DNA from: Takakia lepidozioides | Taxonomy: Eukaryota; Streptophyta; Takakiopsida; Takakiales; Takakiaceae | NCBI GenBank assembly: GCA_030704615.1 | Contig: CM060733.1 | Location: 71,236,001 to 71,300,000 of the forward strand | Length of the DNA: 64,000 bases | Direction: 5' to 3' | Shown here: positions 9,573 through 20,348 of the stretch, piece after piece | Numbering within the stretch: the stretch's first letter is position 1 | Layout: each line of letters starts with the position of its first letter | Position numbers and translations under genes: made by a program | Notes under the pieces: generated by a model | Databases searched by the model: none | What the model was told of the DNA's origin: nothing | The model's input: the letters and a program-made list of their open reading frames with translations, nothing else

Positions 9573-12149
9573 GTGCCCGACTCTTCGGCTTCACTTTCTA
9601 TTTTCGAGCAGGGGAACGTTGTCGTCATGGAGCCTCAAGCGGAGGAAGAGGGGGAGTTTGTGTTGCCCACGCAAACACGCATACTGCGCGGGCGGACGAT
9701 GGTTTCCCAACAGAGCAGCGAGGGTGCTAGACCTCCCACAAAATTAGTGAAACTTCGTAAGAAATCAACAACTTCACAGGAAGGCGGTTTGGTGTCTACA
9801 ACGGCTACACCATCGATGGATCGTCCTCCCCTCTCCCCCGTTTTTCGAAGCGGTGCATCGCCAGGTCCAGCAACGAGCGCACAAGGTGGCGGACCTGTTC
9901 AAAATGCTGCAAGAGTGCAAGACACTGTTCTGGCGGACATTGTTTTGACTGGTGACATGCGGAAGCAAGCCCTACTCTCACTCACTACAGTGACGGTAGG
10001 GGCATGCAGCTCTCAACCTTACTGCTTTACGAGGCTATCTCTTTGCGAGAAGGGGTACCAAACACAGACGTAGCATGCCTCAAGTGCGATTGGTTCTAGC
10101 TGGTCATCCGCAGGCTTACCAACGAGTAAGTGGCCAGAGCCTAGGGGAGATATCGACGAGTTTCTGGAGAGGCACCGCTCCCCTGAGCCATTGCGTAGGG
10201 GTGGCACTGTCCCTAAAGCGGGGGCAGACCTTGTAATGGTGGATCTCCCATACGGGCAGTCTACCAGAGGATGTGGCATAGATGACATTGTGCCCGCTTG
10301 GAATGCAAAGTCAAAGGATACCGTCCCGCATGCACTGGCACTGGCAGCATCCCTACTGAAGGACAACGGCTGCCTTGTTATTTTCTGCAAGGGTGATGCC
10401 AAGGCAGAGGTGGAAATTTGGAGATGTGTGGGCCTAGCAGGGCCCTTCAAAGTTATCAAGAGAAAGTGGACTTGTCTCAATCGGCTACCACTTCAATCTG
10501 GAGAGCCAAGGCAGCCACAGATAAGTTCAAACTGCCTAAACTGCTTATATTGTTTGATGAGCACTTTCAATTTTTCATCGCATGTACCACATCTTCATCG
10601 ACATTATTTTAAAAAATGTATTTAATAGTCGTCAAATATCTATTGTTTAGTTGTCTATAGATATATAGTCGGTGCAGACTATGTCTCGGGTCGCATGCTG
10701 TCTTTGCATAGTTGGCACCGACTTTTTCTCAGTGCACCCACGTTAATATTTATAGTCGGCACCGACTATTAGAATGGTGTGTCTTGTTACTTAGTCATTG
10801 AAGTGCCATTGTCGGATTTGGTCGGTACCGATTTGGTCGGATTTGTTTGGATCATTGTCGGTGCCAACTATCAACCAAAATTGTGTGGTTTCGACGTTAT
10901 AGTCTGTAACGACTACCACAACTCATTTTAGAATTGTGCAGCTACAAAGTCCATTAGTTTCTTGAAACATAACCTTTACAGAATGTTGTACGTCTTCTCT
11001 TACATAATACCGATCTGACGGGGTTTCTCCTCAAATTTGTAATGGCAGACTGTGTTTTCTATGCATTTTGCCTATTGAGGGGCATGGATGCCAATTTCAA
11101 CTTGCGGGAGATAGCTGCAAAGCTTGACACCGACCACAACAACATCACTGAGGATGTGGTCAGGAACATGGTCAGGGAGGATAGACTCCACAAACGACAA
11201 GATGGCACCTTCTTCCGCGGGGCACGTCAGAAAAGCCCTAGGTTCATGCAAACCTTCATGGAGATATGTTCACCAGAAGGGGGAACAGTAGTTGATCTGA
11301 CAGCGGGATGCGGGTCCTCCATGGTGGCTGCAACAATTTGCGGAAGGCATCTGCTCGCCTTGGAAGGGGACGACGAGCTACTGCGAGAGAGGCTAGGGGG
11401 ATTGCAGCGGCAGGCACCTGCGGCCACCGTTGTCGCTAACACAGCTGCCGACACTGACTGGTTGAACGACGAAAGGGATGGCATTCAGATTCATGTACAA
11501 TCATTGGAGTGAGTAAGTCCAACTTCTATGTAAGTGTCTTCATTGTTAGCATGTTCTGAATGTTCCCATTTCCTCAAATCATCATTCATGCAAAATTTGA
11601 TCTAATATGTTATGTTGTAATTGTAGTTACGAGCCGCCCTTGCAGATTGCAAAGCGTCCCGCTGAGGCCATCATGGGGATTCCAGGGTCTTCCACGGATA
11701 CCGGGAGGGAGGACGCTGGTAGGGAGAAGAGGTTGAAAGTGCTTGAACAGGTTGCAGATCTAACTACTCCGGAGAAAGGGTACGACCTGCCTCCCTATGC
11801 GGCAGCAGAAGCGCAGGCTCAGGCTGAGCAACCGTGGATAGGAATGTCTCAGCAGGCACAATGGCCAGCACAGGTGAGGGCTGCTGCTCAATTTTCTACG
11901 ATACGGAACTATTTTGATAATTCTGCAGAAGAGGGATCGGAAAGCGAGGATCCAACGACCGAGGAAGGCTCCGACGAAGAGTATGTTGACGAGGTCGTTG
12001 GTGAGGAGAGGACTCCTAGCCCAAAGATCAGTTTAAGACTTGGCCTCGACTTGCTACCGGGTCCCTCCCCCGCAACAGTAGTTTCTGGGGTGTTGCAGGA
12101 CATAGCGTCGGAGTATGGTGAGGACCCTGGTAGTCCGAATGTTATGTAG
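9573..12149 (+). CDS. Element A methyltransferase-like protein, class-beta amino MTase, multi-exon
   Basis: Four open coding blocks are visible. Exon 1 (9573 or ATG 9627 to ~9990) is a disordered basic N-terminus. A second block (~10075-10510) has DEFLERHRS, then the motif-IV-like GADLVMVDLPYGQS and a hydrophobic LLKDNGCLVIFCKGD strand. A third (~11047-11507, between a CAG acceptor and a GTGAGT donor) has the motif-X-like KSPRFMQTFMEI, the SAM-binding motif I VVDLTAGCGSS and the acidic GRHLLALEGDDE. The last (~11626-12149) is acidic. The order IV-X-I is that of class-beta N6-adenine/N4-cytosine DNA methyltransferases, with the intervening region as candidate target-recognition domain. DLPYG keeps the aromatic residue of the usual DPPY, so catalysis is plausible. 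No stop or frameshift was seen in the conserved blocks. Substrate and activity are inferred. Confidence 0.65.
10664..10920. repeat. A-type palindromes in an intron of the methyltransferase gene
   Basis: Copies of TAGTCGGYRCCGACTA and decayed forms occur at about 10664, 10709, 10752 (perfect, centre CA), 10818, 10855 and 10900, all within the long intron between the motif-IV exon and the motif-X/I exon. Element D has a palindrome of its own type in a comparable intron at about 49050. Confidence 0.8.
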
Positions 12150-12880
12150 TTGCATTTGTTTTACCCTAAACCCTAAACACAAAGGGGTTTCTCTGATGCG
12201 TTGAATCATTTGGAAAATATCGTACAGTGATATGGGTGTAATTGAATGTTGCGCAAAATTTTACTCCAATGTGGATGTTCAGTCTTCTTAATTGCATGAT
12301 CTTCACATCCTCACCATCCTCCAACCCTTCACATTCCCCTGGTTTGGAATTGCTAGAGTGCTGAGCCTAGTCTGCTGAAGTCATAAATTGCCGGTCACAA
12401 ATTTCCAAATGAAACAAGTTACTACTCTGCTGATTGATGTGAAGACCCTTGCCATGCCATGCCAGCCACAATGCCCAAATATTAAACTTATGCCCATGTG
12501 CACACTCCTTCCCTCACAGACAGTCACGCTTCAACGGTGTCCATTTCAAGAACAAGTAGTTTCAACTATGTAGTTATAGACACAACAGGTCCAGCTTGGG
12601 TCCAGCTTTCACTGGGGATGATATAGTCGGTGGCGACCATGACACTTAACATCACCGTACAGACTTGCCAATTTTGAGGGTGGTGCTATAGTCGGTGGCG
12701 ACTACAACAACTCACCTCCAGCCCACGGTGATAGGCGTTCCACCTTCTATTTTCGTGGAGTGTTACCACTATGCATTAAGTCGGCAGTTTTGGTTCCCGA
12801 CCTCCACCTTAGAGTAGGTTCGGTGTAGGTTCGGGTGAGGGTCGGGAAACTTTGTTCATGCTCATGCGCTCATCGCTCAT
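12150..12880. other. Element A right flank with palindromes and CATGAGC repeats
   Basis: Non-coding. A two-unit plant telomere-type motif (CCCTAAACCCTAAA) lies at about 12163-12177. Decayed A-type palindromes occur at about 12626 and 12686. From 12855 to 12887 the sequence is a run of GCTCATG units leading into the terminal repeat. No gene is supported. Confidence 0.6.
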
Positions 12881-12901
12881 GCTCATGGATTTGCAACCCC
12901 C
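12881..12901 (-). repeat. Right terminal inverted repeat of element A
   Basis: Read inward (minus strand) the 21 bp start GGGGGTTGC and end CCATGAGC. Against the left end of D (GGGGGCTGC then TATTTCATGAGC) 17 of 21 positions agree, and both lead into CATGAGC subterminal repeats. The next bases outward (12902 on, AAGACGCT) are an uninterrupted continuation of element B's transposase exon. No matching copy of AAGACGCT was found at a left end, so the target duplication is unconfirmed. Confidence 0.6.
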
Positions 12902-15158
12902 AAGACGCTCGCCAGGAGGAGTGGACTGATTCTGCCATATTCGTGTTTGGCATGTCCGTGTCGGAATCCAGGCACCGCTCCTACAAGGACATAAACAATG
13001 GTGAGGGAAAAATGAAAAGGTCTGTAATAGAACGACAATTGCAAGAAAAGTTTGGCATCATACCTCCCGCATGTACTGTCCAAACTGTCGATACCGGAAA
13101 TGCCACCACCCCAACCAGCTGTGCAAGGCTCCCAGATTGGTTGTCTCCACTGCACTTGACGTGTTCCACCAAGCCTCAATGATAGCAAACTTAACCTTCG
13201 CGTCATCAAATGTGGGTGCATCCTTCCACGCCGTACAAATGACACGGTGTTCAGCTTGGAATGAGCTAGCAACAAATCTGGTAATGTAGTGAGATAGACT
13301 CTGCATCCAATGGAATCCACAAGATCTCTCTTTCCCCTCCATTGGAACATTGGGGTCCTCACTGTACACACGCCGCACCGCTACCCAGTTGGCCTGAGCG
13401 TTGTCTGCCATGAATCCCCTAAAATTGGGCTCTGGCAAACCCGCCCTTGTCATCTGCTCGTTTATGCCCTCCCACAGATGCATCTCCGACTGTGTGTCCT
13501 CCCCTTTCATCTCGCAGATTGCAATCGTCATGAGCCTCTTGGAGTGATAGTCATAAACATGCGCACCCATGGTCACCCACTGATGGTTTGTAATTCGCTT
13601 GATGTGGTCAAACATCACCCAAGCATTCGACAAGTTTCCAGTTGTCATGCGAGTGACCAAGTCGACTCCACTCCCAGGCCCACACGTGGACATTTTAAAA
13701 ATGTAACAACGATCGGATTCGTTGCCTTGCCCTGGAAACCTGCTACCTTGGATGTAGTCATATCTAGTCATTCGTTTCACCTCCAGGATTGATTGCATGT
13801 CCGACCCCCGGCCGAACTCTTGCTTGCAAGATACGATGTGATTCCGCACATTTGGACTACAAACGTGCGAGACGGACTCCAACAGGTCAAGCATCTCCTC
13901 TTCGTTCAAGGGCACTTGGTCTGAACCATCTTTAGACATGATTTTGCCAAGAGCAATCTTGTGGGCTGCCTTGAGCTGAATCTGCTTTGGTCTGGCTCCG
14001 GGGCTCAATTTTCACCTCCTCTTTTATGATGTTGTGTGCTTCCTGCACAACCTCTCGGATGTTGCCTCTCGCCAAGGGGTGGCAGTGGACCCCAACGTGT
14101 ATGCAAGCTCTAGTCAAGTCTGGGAGCAAATGGATTACATAATATTGCTTGGCTCTGCACATGGACATGCACATCGGTGGTTCTTTTCAATGTGCGCACT
14201 TGAAAGTACCCGCCAGAGCTTGGCTGGAGACAATGAATGGATGATGGGTTATACCAGTCCAGTCCGTCTCGTTTCTCCACCCTCTTTTGGAGACAAAGTG
14301 GAAGCAGGCGGGATTGAGGCACCTCAACTTCCCCGCACAGAGGACGTATCGTACACGAACACCATCAGCAATTTTTGTGCTACTGGTCTTCATCACACAC
14401 CAGGGGTGTCCGTCATGCTTTCGATCCATGTCTGTTAATATCCCTAAGGCTTTGTTTGACGAAGTAACAGGTGGAAACTCGAAGATCACATTACCATCGA
14501 CTTTGGGAGGCAGATACGTTACCTTCCTGACTGGAAATTTGGCATAGTCGAGAGCAGCCAGCTCGGAGCGAGAACCATCGAGGTGATGTTGCCGTAGGAG
14601 CAGCACAATGGACCGGGTTGGAGTTATGCTCGAGGGTACATGCGTAGCACTTGCAGAGACGTCCATGTCAGATTTGAACGACCGTGTGGAGGACATGGGG
14701 ACCTCAATGCACTCATCTTCCTTGTCGAAAATGTCGAATACCTCCACACGAGAAGCTATGGAGGGTCTTGACGGTCCAGGTCGGGAATGATTATCGTTGC
14801 ATACCTCTCTTTTGGTACTAGCCGCCTGTCGGTTTCCCGACTCCTTTGTGGATGGTGTGGAAAGCAATTGATTCAGAAAGGAAATGGGCATTCCCACAGC
14901 TCGGTAGAAGATGGTGTCTGATGGGGGTACGTGCCACTCGATTCCGCAACATCCGTCGTTACCTAGCACGACAATGGTCTCATCAACCTGTCCAGGAACA
15001 TCCTTCCTTTCTACTTCCAAATAAACGGTGCCCGGTTTGAGCTTGAATTTGGAACAAAGGTAAGTTTCAGTCACTCTGCAAAGCCCTCCCTTGTTTGGGA
15101 TCCTGGCTCTCCCAAGTTGCGGAGGACAACAAACTATAGCGTACGAATTGGCAGCCAT
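12902..15158 (-). pseudogene. Element B MULE-like transposase (broken, 3' end lost)
   Basis: The start codon at 15158 begins MAANSYAIVCCPPQLGR, matching D and C. The N-terminal domain (EWHVPPSDTIFYRAVGM) runs to about 14187, where the second Cys of the first CxxC zinc pair (FKCAH*KEPPMC) has become a TGA stop. A frameshift follows near 14005. The core block 13058-14008 is open: MFDHIKRI (candidate first Asp), RGFMADNAQANWVAVRRVY (second Asp), CGFHWMQSL (the CxxH of MULEs) and KFAIIEAWW near the expected acidic residue. An intron and a short final exon end at 12902, where element A begins, so the SWIM finger is missing. D DNA transposases of this class cut at TIRs; this copy is inactive but was the source of the intact core comparison. 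Confidence 0.8.
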
Positions 15159-15540
15159 CGAACACCGCACGAAGTTGGCAAGTGCGAGGTTCACTATAGC
15201 GACAGACCAAGGCTCGTAGGCACCACGTAATTGGAACTGCGGAGGCCATCCACGATTGGAAGTCGCACATTGAAGTGGAAAAGAATGTTTCAAGATACAT
15301 GCATGAAGGTGGGAGGTGTGATTCCATATCCTGTATGTATAACAATGATGGCCATTTCGGCGACGAAATAACATCTCCTGACAGTTTTTCCTGAGGGTGG
15401 ATCCAGCAGTATTCTTGGTGCAGACATGAACGTTTGCATTGACAAGTGCTAGGACTGTCAGTTAAAACGGTTAGACAACCAAGTTGTGCTCATTAAGACA
15501 GGTCGCAATCGTGTTGTTTCGAAACAATGCATCCCATTGC
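15159..15540. other. Upstream region of the element B transposase
   Basis: Non-coding leader between the transposase start and the palindrome array. It is closely matched in the opposite orientation upstream of the element D transposase (53640-54000), which shows that B and D share a promoter region as well as coding sequence. Confidence 0.5.
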
Positions 15541-15549
15541 ACATGACAG

Positions 15550-17205
15550 AATGGGAATGCGGTGCCGCATTCCAGTTCAACATCGTCCTCTCGCTGATTG
15601 TGATCGGAAATGCGGCACCGCATTTCCGTCAACGGGGAAACCAAACTAGTGCTGTAACGGAAATGCGGTACCGCATTTCAGTCCACTGTACAAGGAGGCA
15701 CATGGTGGAACGGAAATGCGGTATCGCATTTCGGCCGACTGGGACTAGGAAGACACAATAGAAAAGAATAGCGACAGCGCATTTCCATCGACTGGGACAC
15801 CTTGGACACCATTTCCGTCCGGTCTCTTACTTTCGATTGCAATTGGACGAAAATGCGGCACCGCATTTCCGTCCGAGGTGAACCTTCGTATTTTCCAGAA
15901 TGGGAATGCGGCGACTCATTTCCGTCCAACATGCAAGGCCTGTAACAGTGCAACGGAAATGCGGCACCACATTTCCGTCCGGGGGAAACCAATATTATTT
16001 CCGGAACAGAAATGCGGCACCGCATTTCCGTCCAACAAGTAAGGTAACTAACAGTGGAACAGAAATGCGGTGCTGCATTTCCGTTGTGATTGTAAATCAT
16101 GAAACAGTGCAACTGAAATACGGCACCGCATTTCCGTCCGAGTCGTCCCTTCCGAATTTTCAGAACGGAAATGCGGCGCCGCATTTCCGTCCTACATGTA
16201 CGGCATGCAACAATGGAACGGAAATGCGGTACCGCATTTCCGTTATCCATGGAATCAATCAAACAGTGCAACGGAAATGTGGCACCGCATTTGCATCCGG
16301 GGTAAACCTTTATACTTTCCAGAACGGAAATGCGGCACCGCATTTCCGTCCAACAAGTAAGGTAAGTAACAGTGGAACGGAAATGCGGTGCTGCATTTCC
16401 GTCCGAGTCGTACCTTCCGAATTTTCAGAACGGAAATGCGGCGCCGCATTTCCGTCCTACATGTACGGCATGCAACAGTGGAATGGAAATGCGGTACCGC
16501 ATTTCCATTATCCATGGAATCAATCAAACAGTGCAACGGAAATGCGGCACCGCATTTCCATCCAACATGTAAGGTATGTAACAGTGGAACGGAAATGCGG
16601 TGCCACATTTCCTTTGTGATTGTAAATCATGAAACAGTGCAACGGAAATGCGGCACCGCATTTCCGTCCGAGTCCTACTTTCCAAATTTTCTAGATCGGA
16701 AATGCGGCGCCGCATTTCCGTCCAACATGTACGGCATGTAACAGTTGAACGGAAATGCGGTACCGCATTTCCGTTATCCAGGTATTCAATGGAACAGTGC
16801 AATGGAAATGCGGCACCGCATTTCTATCCGGGGGAAACCAATATTCTTTCCAGAACGGAAATACGGCACCGCATTTCCGTCCAACAAGTAAGGTATGTAA
16901 CAGTGGAACAGAAATGCGGTGCCGCATTTCCATTGTGATTGTAAATCATGAAACAGTGCAACTGAAATGCGGCACCGCATTTCCGTCCGAGTCGTACTTT
17001 CCGAATTTCCAAAACGGAAATGCGGCGCCACATTTCCGTTTTGCATCTCAGGCATGAAACCGTATTCCGTTTGGGATTCAACTCAAAGTTGCCTTAACGG
17101 AAATGCGGCGCCGCATTTCAATTTTCACTCTAACTGATCAGACGCTGGGACGGAAATGCCATGATATATGAGCACGTGGCCCAACGGAAATGCGGCACCG
17201 CATTT
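15550..17205. repeat. Element B palindrome array (~30 units, ~53-bp period)
   Basis: About thirty palindromes of core AAATGCGGYRCCGCATTT, usually extended by GG/CC and often CGG/CCG, lie between the transposase and methyltransferase promoters. From about 15957 to 17018 they recur every 52-55 bp. The spacers fall into six types that repeat in a fixed order (for example the spacers containing AAACCAATATT, AACAAGTAAGGTA, GATTGTAAATCATG, GAATTTTCAG, ACATGTACGGCATG, CCATGGAATCAATC), so the array is a higher-order repeat of ~315 bp. All four centres CG, CA, TG and TA occur. Each unit can form a perfect hairpin in single-stranded DNA or RNA. Long open frames in all six readings here are a by-product of the repeat. 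Confidence 0.95.
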
Positions 17206-17478
17206 TGATGTTTGCACTCATGCTCGCTGAAGTAACAGGAGGCGGCTCGGCCTGACCGTTGCATAATTAGGTTTGTTTTGCAGACTGCATGCGTACCTTT
17301 GACGATTCGAATTTCGTAATAACGCATAGTCCACAAGGAGACACTTCCATCGTAGCCTTTCGAACCCAAGCGGTGCATCTCCACCGTTTCATCTTCTTTT
17401 GTCATGTCTGCTCAGTCACCCCTCTTGCGCCCTTTCCATCTGCACTCTTCACCCATTTTCCGTGTCTCTGTTCTTCTT

Positions 17479-18169
17479 ATGCTCCGACCTGAGAGGGAGG
17501 AAGTTCCTGCACCAGAGAAGAGACGTCGTTGCAAGCTCCGCAAGTTGTACTTCAAACGAAGGCCAATGCCAAAGGGAAGGGAGCAGATGCGTCTTCAGGA
17601 GGAGATGGTCATCGTGCAGCATCAGGCAACGAAGGCAACCCAGCCCCGAGTGAGAGCTCCGTGCTATCGGGATGCGCGCAGCTGATCGAGCACCGAAACC
17701 TCTTTTTCGTTGTGCAATTGTTAGACTGTATGATAGGACAATTGAATGCAGAAGATGTTTGCATGCCTAACTCGATAGGTGGAGGTGGTGGAGGGTTCAC
17801 AGGAATCCGAAGAGCCGTAGGACAAATCCGTGGAGCTAGCTGCAGCACGCACACCCATCCGATCAACAAGCACGGGTCTTCCTGGCGGGCTTAGCCCTGT
17901 GCGTTTCAAGGATGCGGCTTTGAACGGCAAGTCTTTGAAGTTCAAAGCAGCAGAGAAAGACTCGCGCTTGAAGCTCATGGAGAATCGCCAGCAGGGATCG
18001 GCCCCTTCACTAGCAAAGACGAAGAAGAAGCAGCCCTTCCTTGAACTAGTTTATGAACCGGACCAGGTCATCCCCCCCCCCCCCCCAAGAGAATGAAGCA
18101 GAATGGTGCAGTGCAGATTCAAATGCAGCAGACACCTTCACCTGCAAAAATCAAGAAGAAAAAGGCAAT
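17479..18169 (+). pseudogene. Element B methyltransferase-like gene, 5' exons only
   Basis: ATG at 17479 opens MLRPEREEVPAP, then KLRKLYFKRRPMPKGREQMR, matching exon 1 of the D gene (MLEPERGGVRAP, KLRKLYFGRRPMPKG). A second exon starts near 17820 (ELAAARTPIRSTSTGLPGG, SPVRFKDA, then MENRQQGSAPS) and runs through a poly-C tract at 18071-18086 into MKQNGAVQIQMQQTPSPAKI. At 18170 the sequence changes into an LTR, so everything downstream, including all catalytic motifs, is missing in this window. B shares its N-terminal exons closely with D. The truncated product would be a basic, disordered peptide. Confidence 0.7.
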
Positions 18170-18874
18170 TGTCGCGCACCTCACTTTGGTAAGCTCCCCT
18201 TCAAGTCATAGTTACTCACTTTGATGCGCGCGCCTAACTCCCAAACTGGCCACCGGGCCAACTTGGAACTTCGGCTGCTCACCGGGACATAACGGTCCCC
18301 CTTTGCTCCTCCAATAGACCCTCTCCAGTGGAAATTCCCTTTGGTTGTTGGCAGTCCGGAACAGCTCCCCACACCTTAGTCGCTTTCCGGCTCGCACGCT
18401 TACTCACTAGTTTTTGGTCACCAACGGGCTTGCACCGTTCTTGGGGTTACTACTCCCTATATATACTTCTATGACTATCCGCGGGGGTTTCACAAACAAC
18501 CCAGTCATTTTATGGCGAACCACCACACCCCTCAATTCCCGGTGATGAGTCGCGGTGAGTCTTGGCCCACCCACCACAGCCCCATTGGACCGTGATGAGT
18601 CCCAAGACTCCCCACGACTCCTACCACAAGGTCTCCGCCCCATGGTGAGTCCTATGCCACCCCCACTAAGACCCACTAAGCTACCACCACTCCTAGTGGA
18701 CCCACCCCCACCGCAACCCGGTGTGCGGGGCGTAGTGAGTGCCTCCGCCTCCTTGAGTGCCTTGGGCACTCAAGGGTGCTTCAGCCCCCGTAACTACTGT
18801 TGCCACTGCCCCCACTATAGGGGCAACCCCTCTTATGTCCCGACCCCCTGCCCTTAAGGCAAAGGGCCGCGACA
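18170..18874. repeat. Candidate LTR, TGTCGCG...CGCGACA
   Basis: A 705-bp segment bounded by the 7-bp inverted ends TGTCGCG (18170) and CGCGACA (18868), as expected for an LTR, and placed exactly where the element B methyltransferase gene is cut. The five bases before it (GCAAT) do not recur immediately after it (CAACA), so it is not a simple solo LTR. No second copy was found, so ownership by the chromovirus to its right is uncertain. Confidence 0.45.
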
Positions 18875-19700
18875 CAACAGGGAGTCGATGTCCTCATCGA
18901 CTTGTCCATTTTGTAGAAACGAACATCCAAGTTGTGGCGTCCAACATCAAGGAGTTTGTTTCCGTACCATGGCGTCCCATGACAAAGAACCAAACCCCCC
19001 ACTTGACTCAGCTCTCCACTAGCTAGTTTGGCCGACTTCCTCCAAGTCCCGGCCAAGGGTGGAGCCTCTCAAGCTCCACCCAGTGCACTCTTCTTGGCCC
19101 ACTTCAAGGCCAAGGAACGATCCTCCCTGAGGATCGAATCGCCTTACTGCAACAACATTGCTTGCGACCGCTCATGATGCCACTTTTGGTATCACCTTGA
19201 GCAAGGGTTCACCTTGAACCCTTTTTGACTAGGAACCAACCGCGCGCCCCAATCACTACAATTGGGTCCGCCTTGGAATGTTGGCCTGAGGTACGGGAAC
19301 ACGCCAAAGCCGCACTATGACTTCGTCCCGAGGTTACACGATTATAGTACGTGAACGGAAGCACATAGCTTCCGTGTTAATCCGCACTACAAGACAACCC
19401 CCTTGGTAGCGCAGTTATAGTACGCGCACGCACCAAGTGCGCACTAGCACGTGAACTCCCACAGAAGGCGCAAGTTTCCTTGCCCCTTGGATGGAGTCAC
19501 CCGATTTTGGCACTGCGCAAACACACGATTAATCCAATTTACCTCTCCCACTTTTATAAGCTAGCATGTATTCTACACACTAGCCAACCATACCATGCAT
19601 CACCATTCCAAACAAAATAGGAAGCACAACATTTGGAAACCATTTCATTTATGACAAAATTTGTACAACACAAGTTTTTGCAATCGGATTCCTGAGCTAG
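18875..19700. other. Retroelement 3' non-coding region
   Basis: Between the candidate LTR and the stop of the minus-strand chromovirus polyprotein. It is presumably retroelement 3' untranslated sequence. A purine-rich stretch on the minus strand at about 19545-19558 could be a polypurine tract. No gene is supported. Confidence 0.35.
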
Positions 19701-20260
19701 CTAAGCCGGACTAACCATGCATTTCCTCCCCCACGCTCCAAGGTTGATGTCCCCATCAATGCTTCTTCCGCTTTTGAGGTCGTCTTTCGAAAGCTGCAAC
19801 CGCCTCGGATGTCTTTTTCCCATTTCTGAGGCACACACCCAAGTTGCCTCCACTTGATGATAGCCCTTCCATTTCACGAGATACTCCGTTTCTTGATTTT
19901 TGAACCTCCTCGACTTAAGCATTGCCTCCACCTCGTACTCAGGTTCATTTTCATGATCCAACAGCACACGTGGCAAACACAACACTTGATGCCGATTCGG
20001 ACGCGCTTCATCTTTGAAGTAAGGTTTCAAAAGGGAGACGTGGAATACCGGATGCACCTTGTTGTTTGCCGACAGCTCCAATTCATACATATCCTCATTC
20101 ATAACCTTCCGGATGCAAAAAGGCCCCGCATACGGAGGTACGAACTTTGGACTCACTTCCAGAGGTAGTCAAGAGTTCTTGATGTTCAACCAGACCTCCG
20201 TGCCTGCCTCAAACTTAACTTCCCTCCGCTTCCGATTTGCCTGTCGTTTATACCGTTTCC
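19701..20260 (-). pseudogene. Chromovirus integrase C-terminus with chromodomain
   Basis: End of the Ty3 polyprotein. After the integrase tail (FVPPYAGPFCIRKVMNEDMY, HPVFHVSLLKPYF) comes a chromodomain: EPEYEVEAMLKSRRF, then EYLVKWKGYHQVEATWV, with the usual aromatic and acidic positions. Chromodomains direct chromoviral integration to modified chromatin. A stop near 20168 separates this part from the integrase core, so the frame is interrupted. Confidence 0.85.
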
Positions 20261-20348
20261 TAGTTTTGGCAATGTTGTACTTTGCGAGCTCCAACAAACG
20301 TTCTCAGGACCACGCGACAGCTCTGGATGTGAATGTCGTCAACGCCAT

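Larger units (their letters stand above)
5180..12901. mobile_element. Element A: divergent transposase + methyltransferase DNA transposon (left end unresolved)
   Basis: It contains a minus-strand transposase remnant (5180-7452) and a plus-strand methyltransferase-like gene (9573-12149) read away from each other, with palindromes of core TAGTCGGYRCCGACTA in between, in introns and downstream. The right end is a TIR-like sequence at 12881-12901: read inward it begins GGGGGTTGC and continues into CATGAGC repeats, close to the ends of elements C and D. Immediately outside is the transposase exon of element B, so A appears to have inserted into B. The left TIR and the rest of B's exon were not found, so the left end is truncated or rearranged. 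Palindromes at 4848 and 4993 suggest A-derived DNA reaches at least 4.8 kb. Confidence 0.6.

Noticed and set aside
12163-12177. Telomere
   Set aside because: Only two CCCTAAA units; an interstitial motif, not a chromosome end.
15486-17081. Long open frames on both strands with repeated wording such as EMRRRISV, GNAAPHF and RKCGAAF
   Set aside because: They come from the palindrome array: the ~53-bp unit happens to be stop-free in most frames, and its two arms give matching peptides on both strands. There is no conserved domain or start context.
15550-17205. CRISPR-like array (regular repeats with spacers)
   Set aside because: The repeats are perfect palindromes, the spacers themselves recur in a fixed order, the setting is a plant nuclear genome, and there are no cas genes.
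18555-18857. Pro/Ser-rich frame in the LTR region
   Set aside because: Low-complexity translation of GC-rich LTR sequence with matching frames on the other strand; no homolog or start context.
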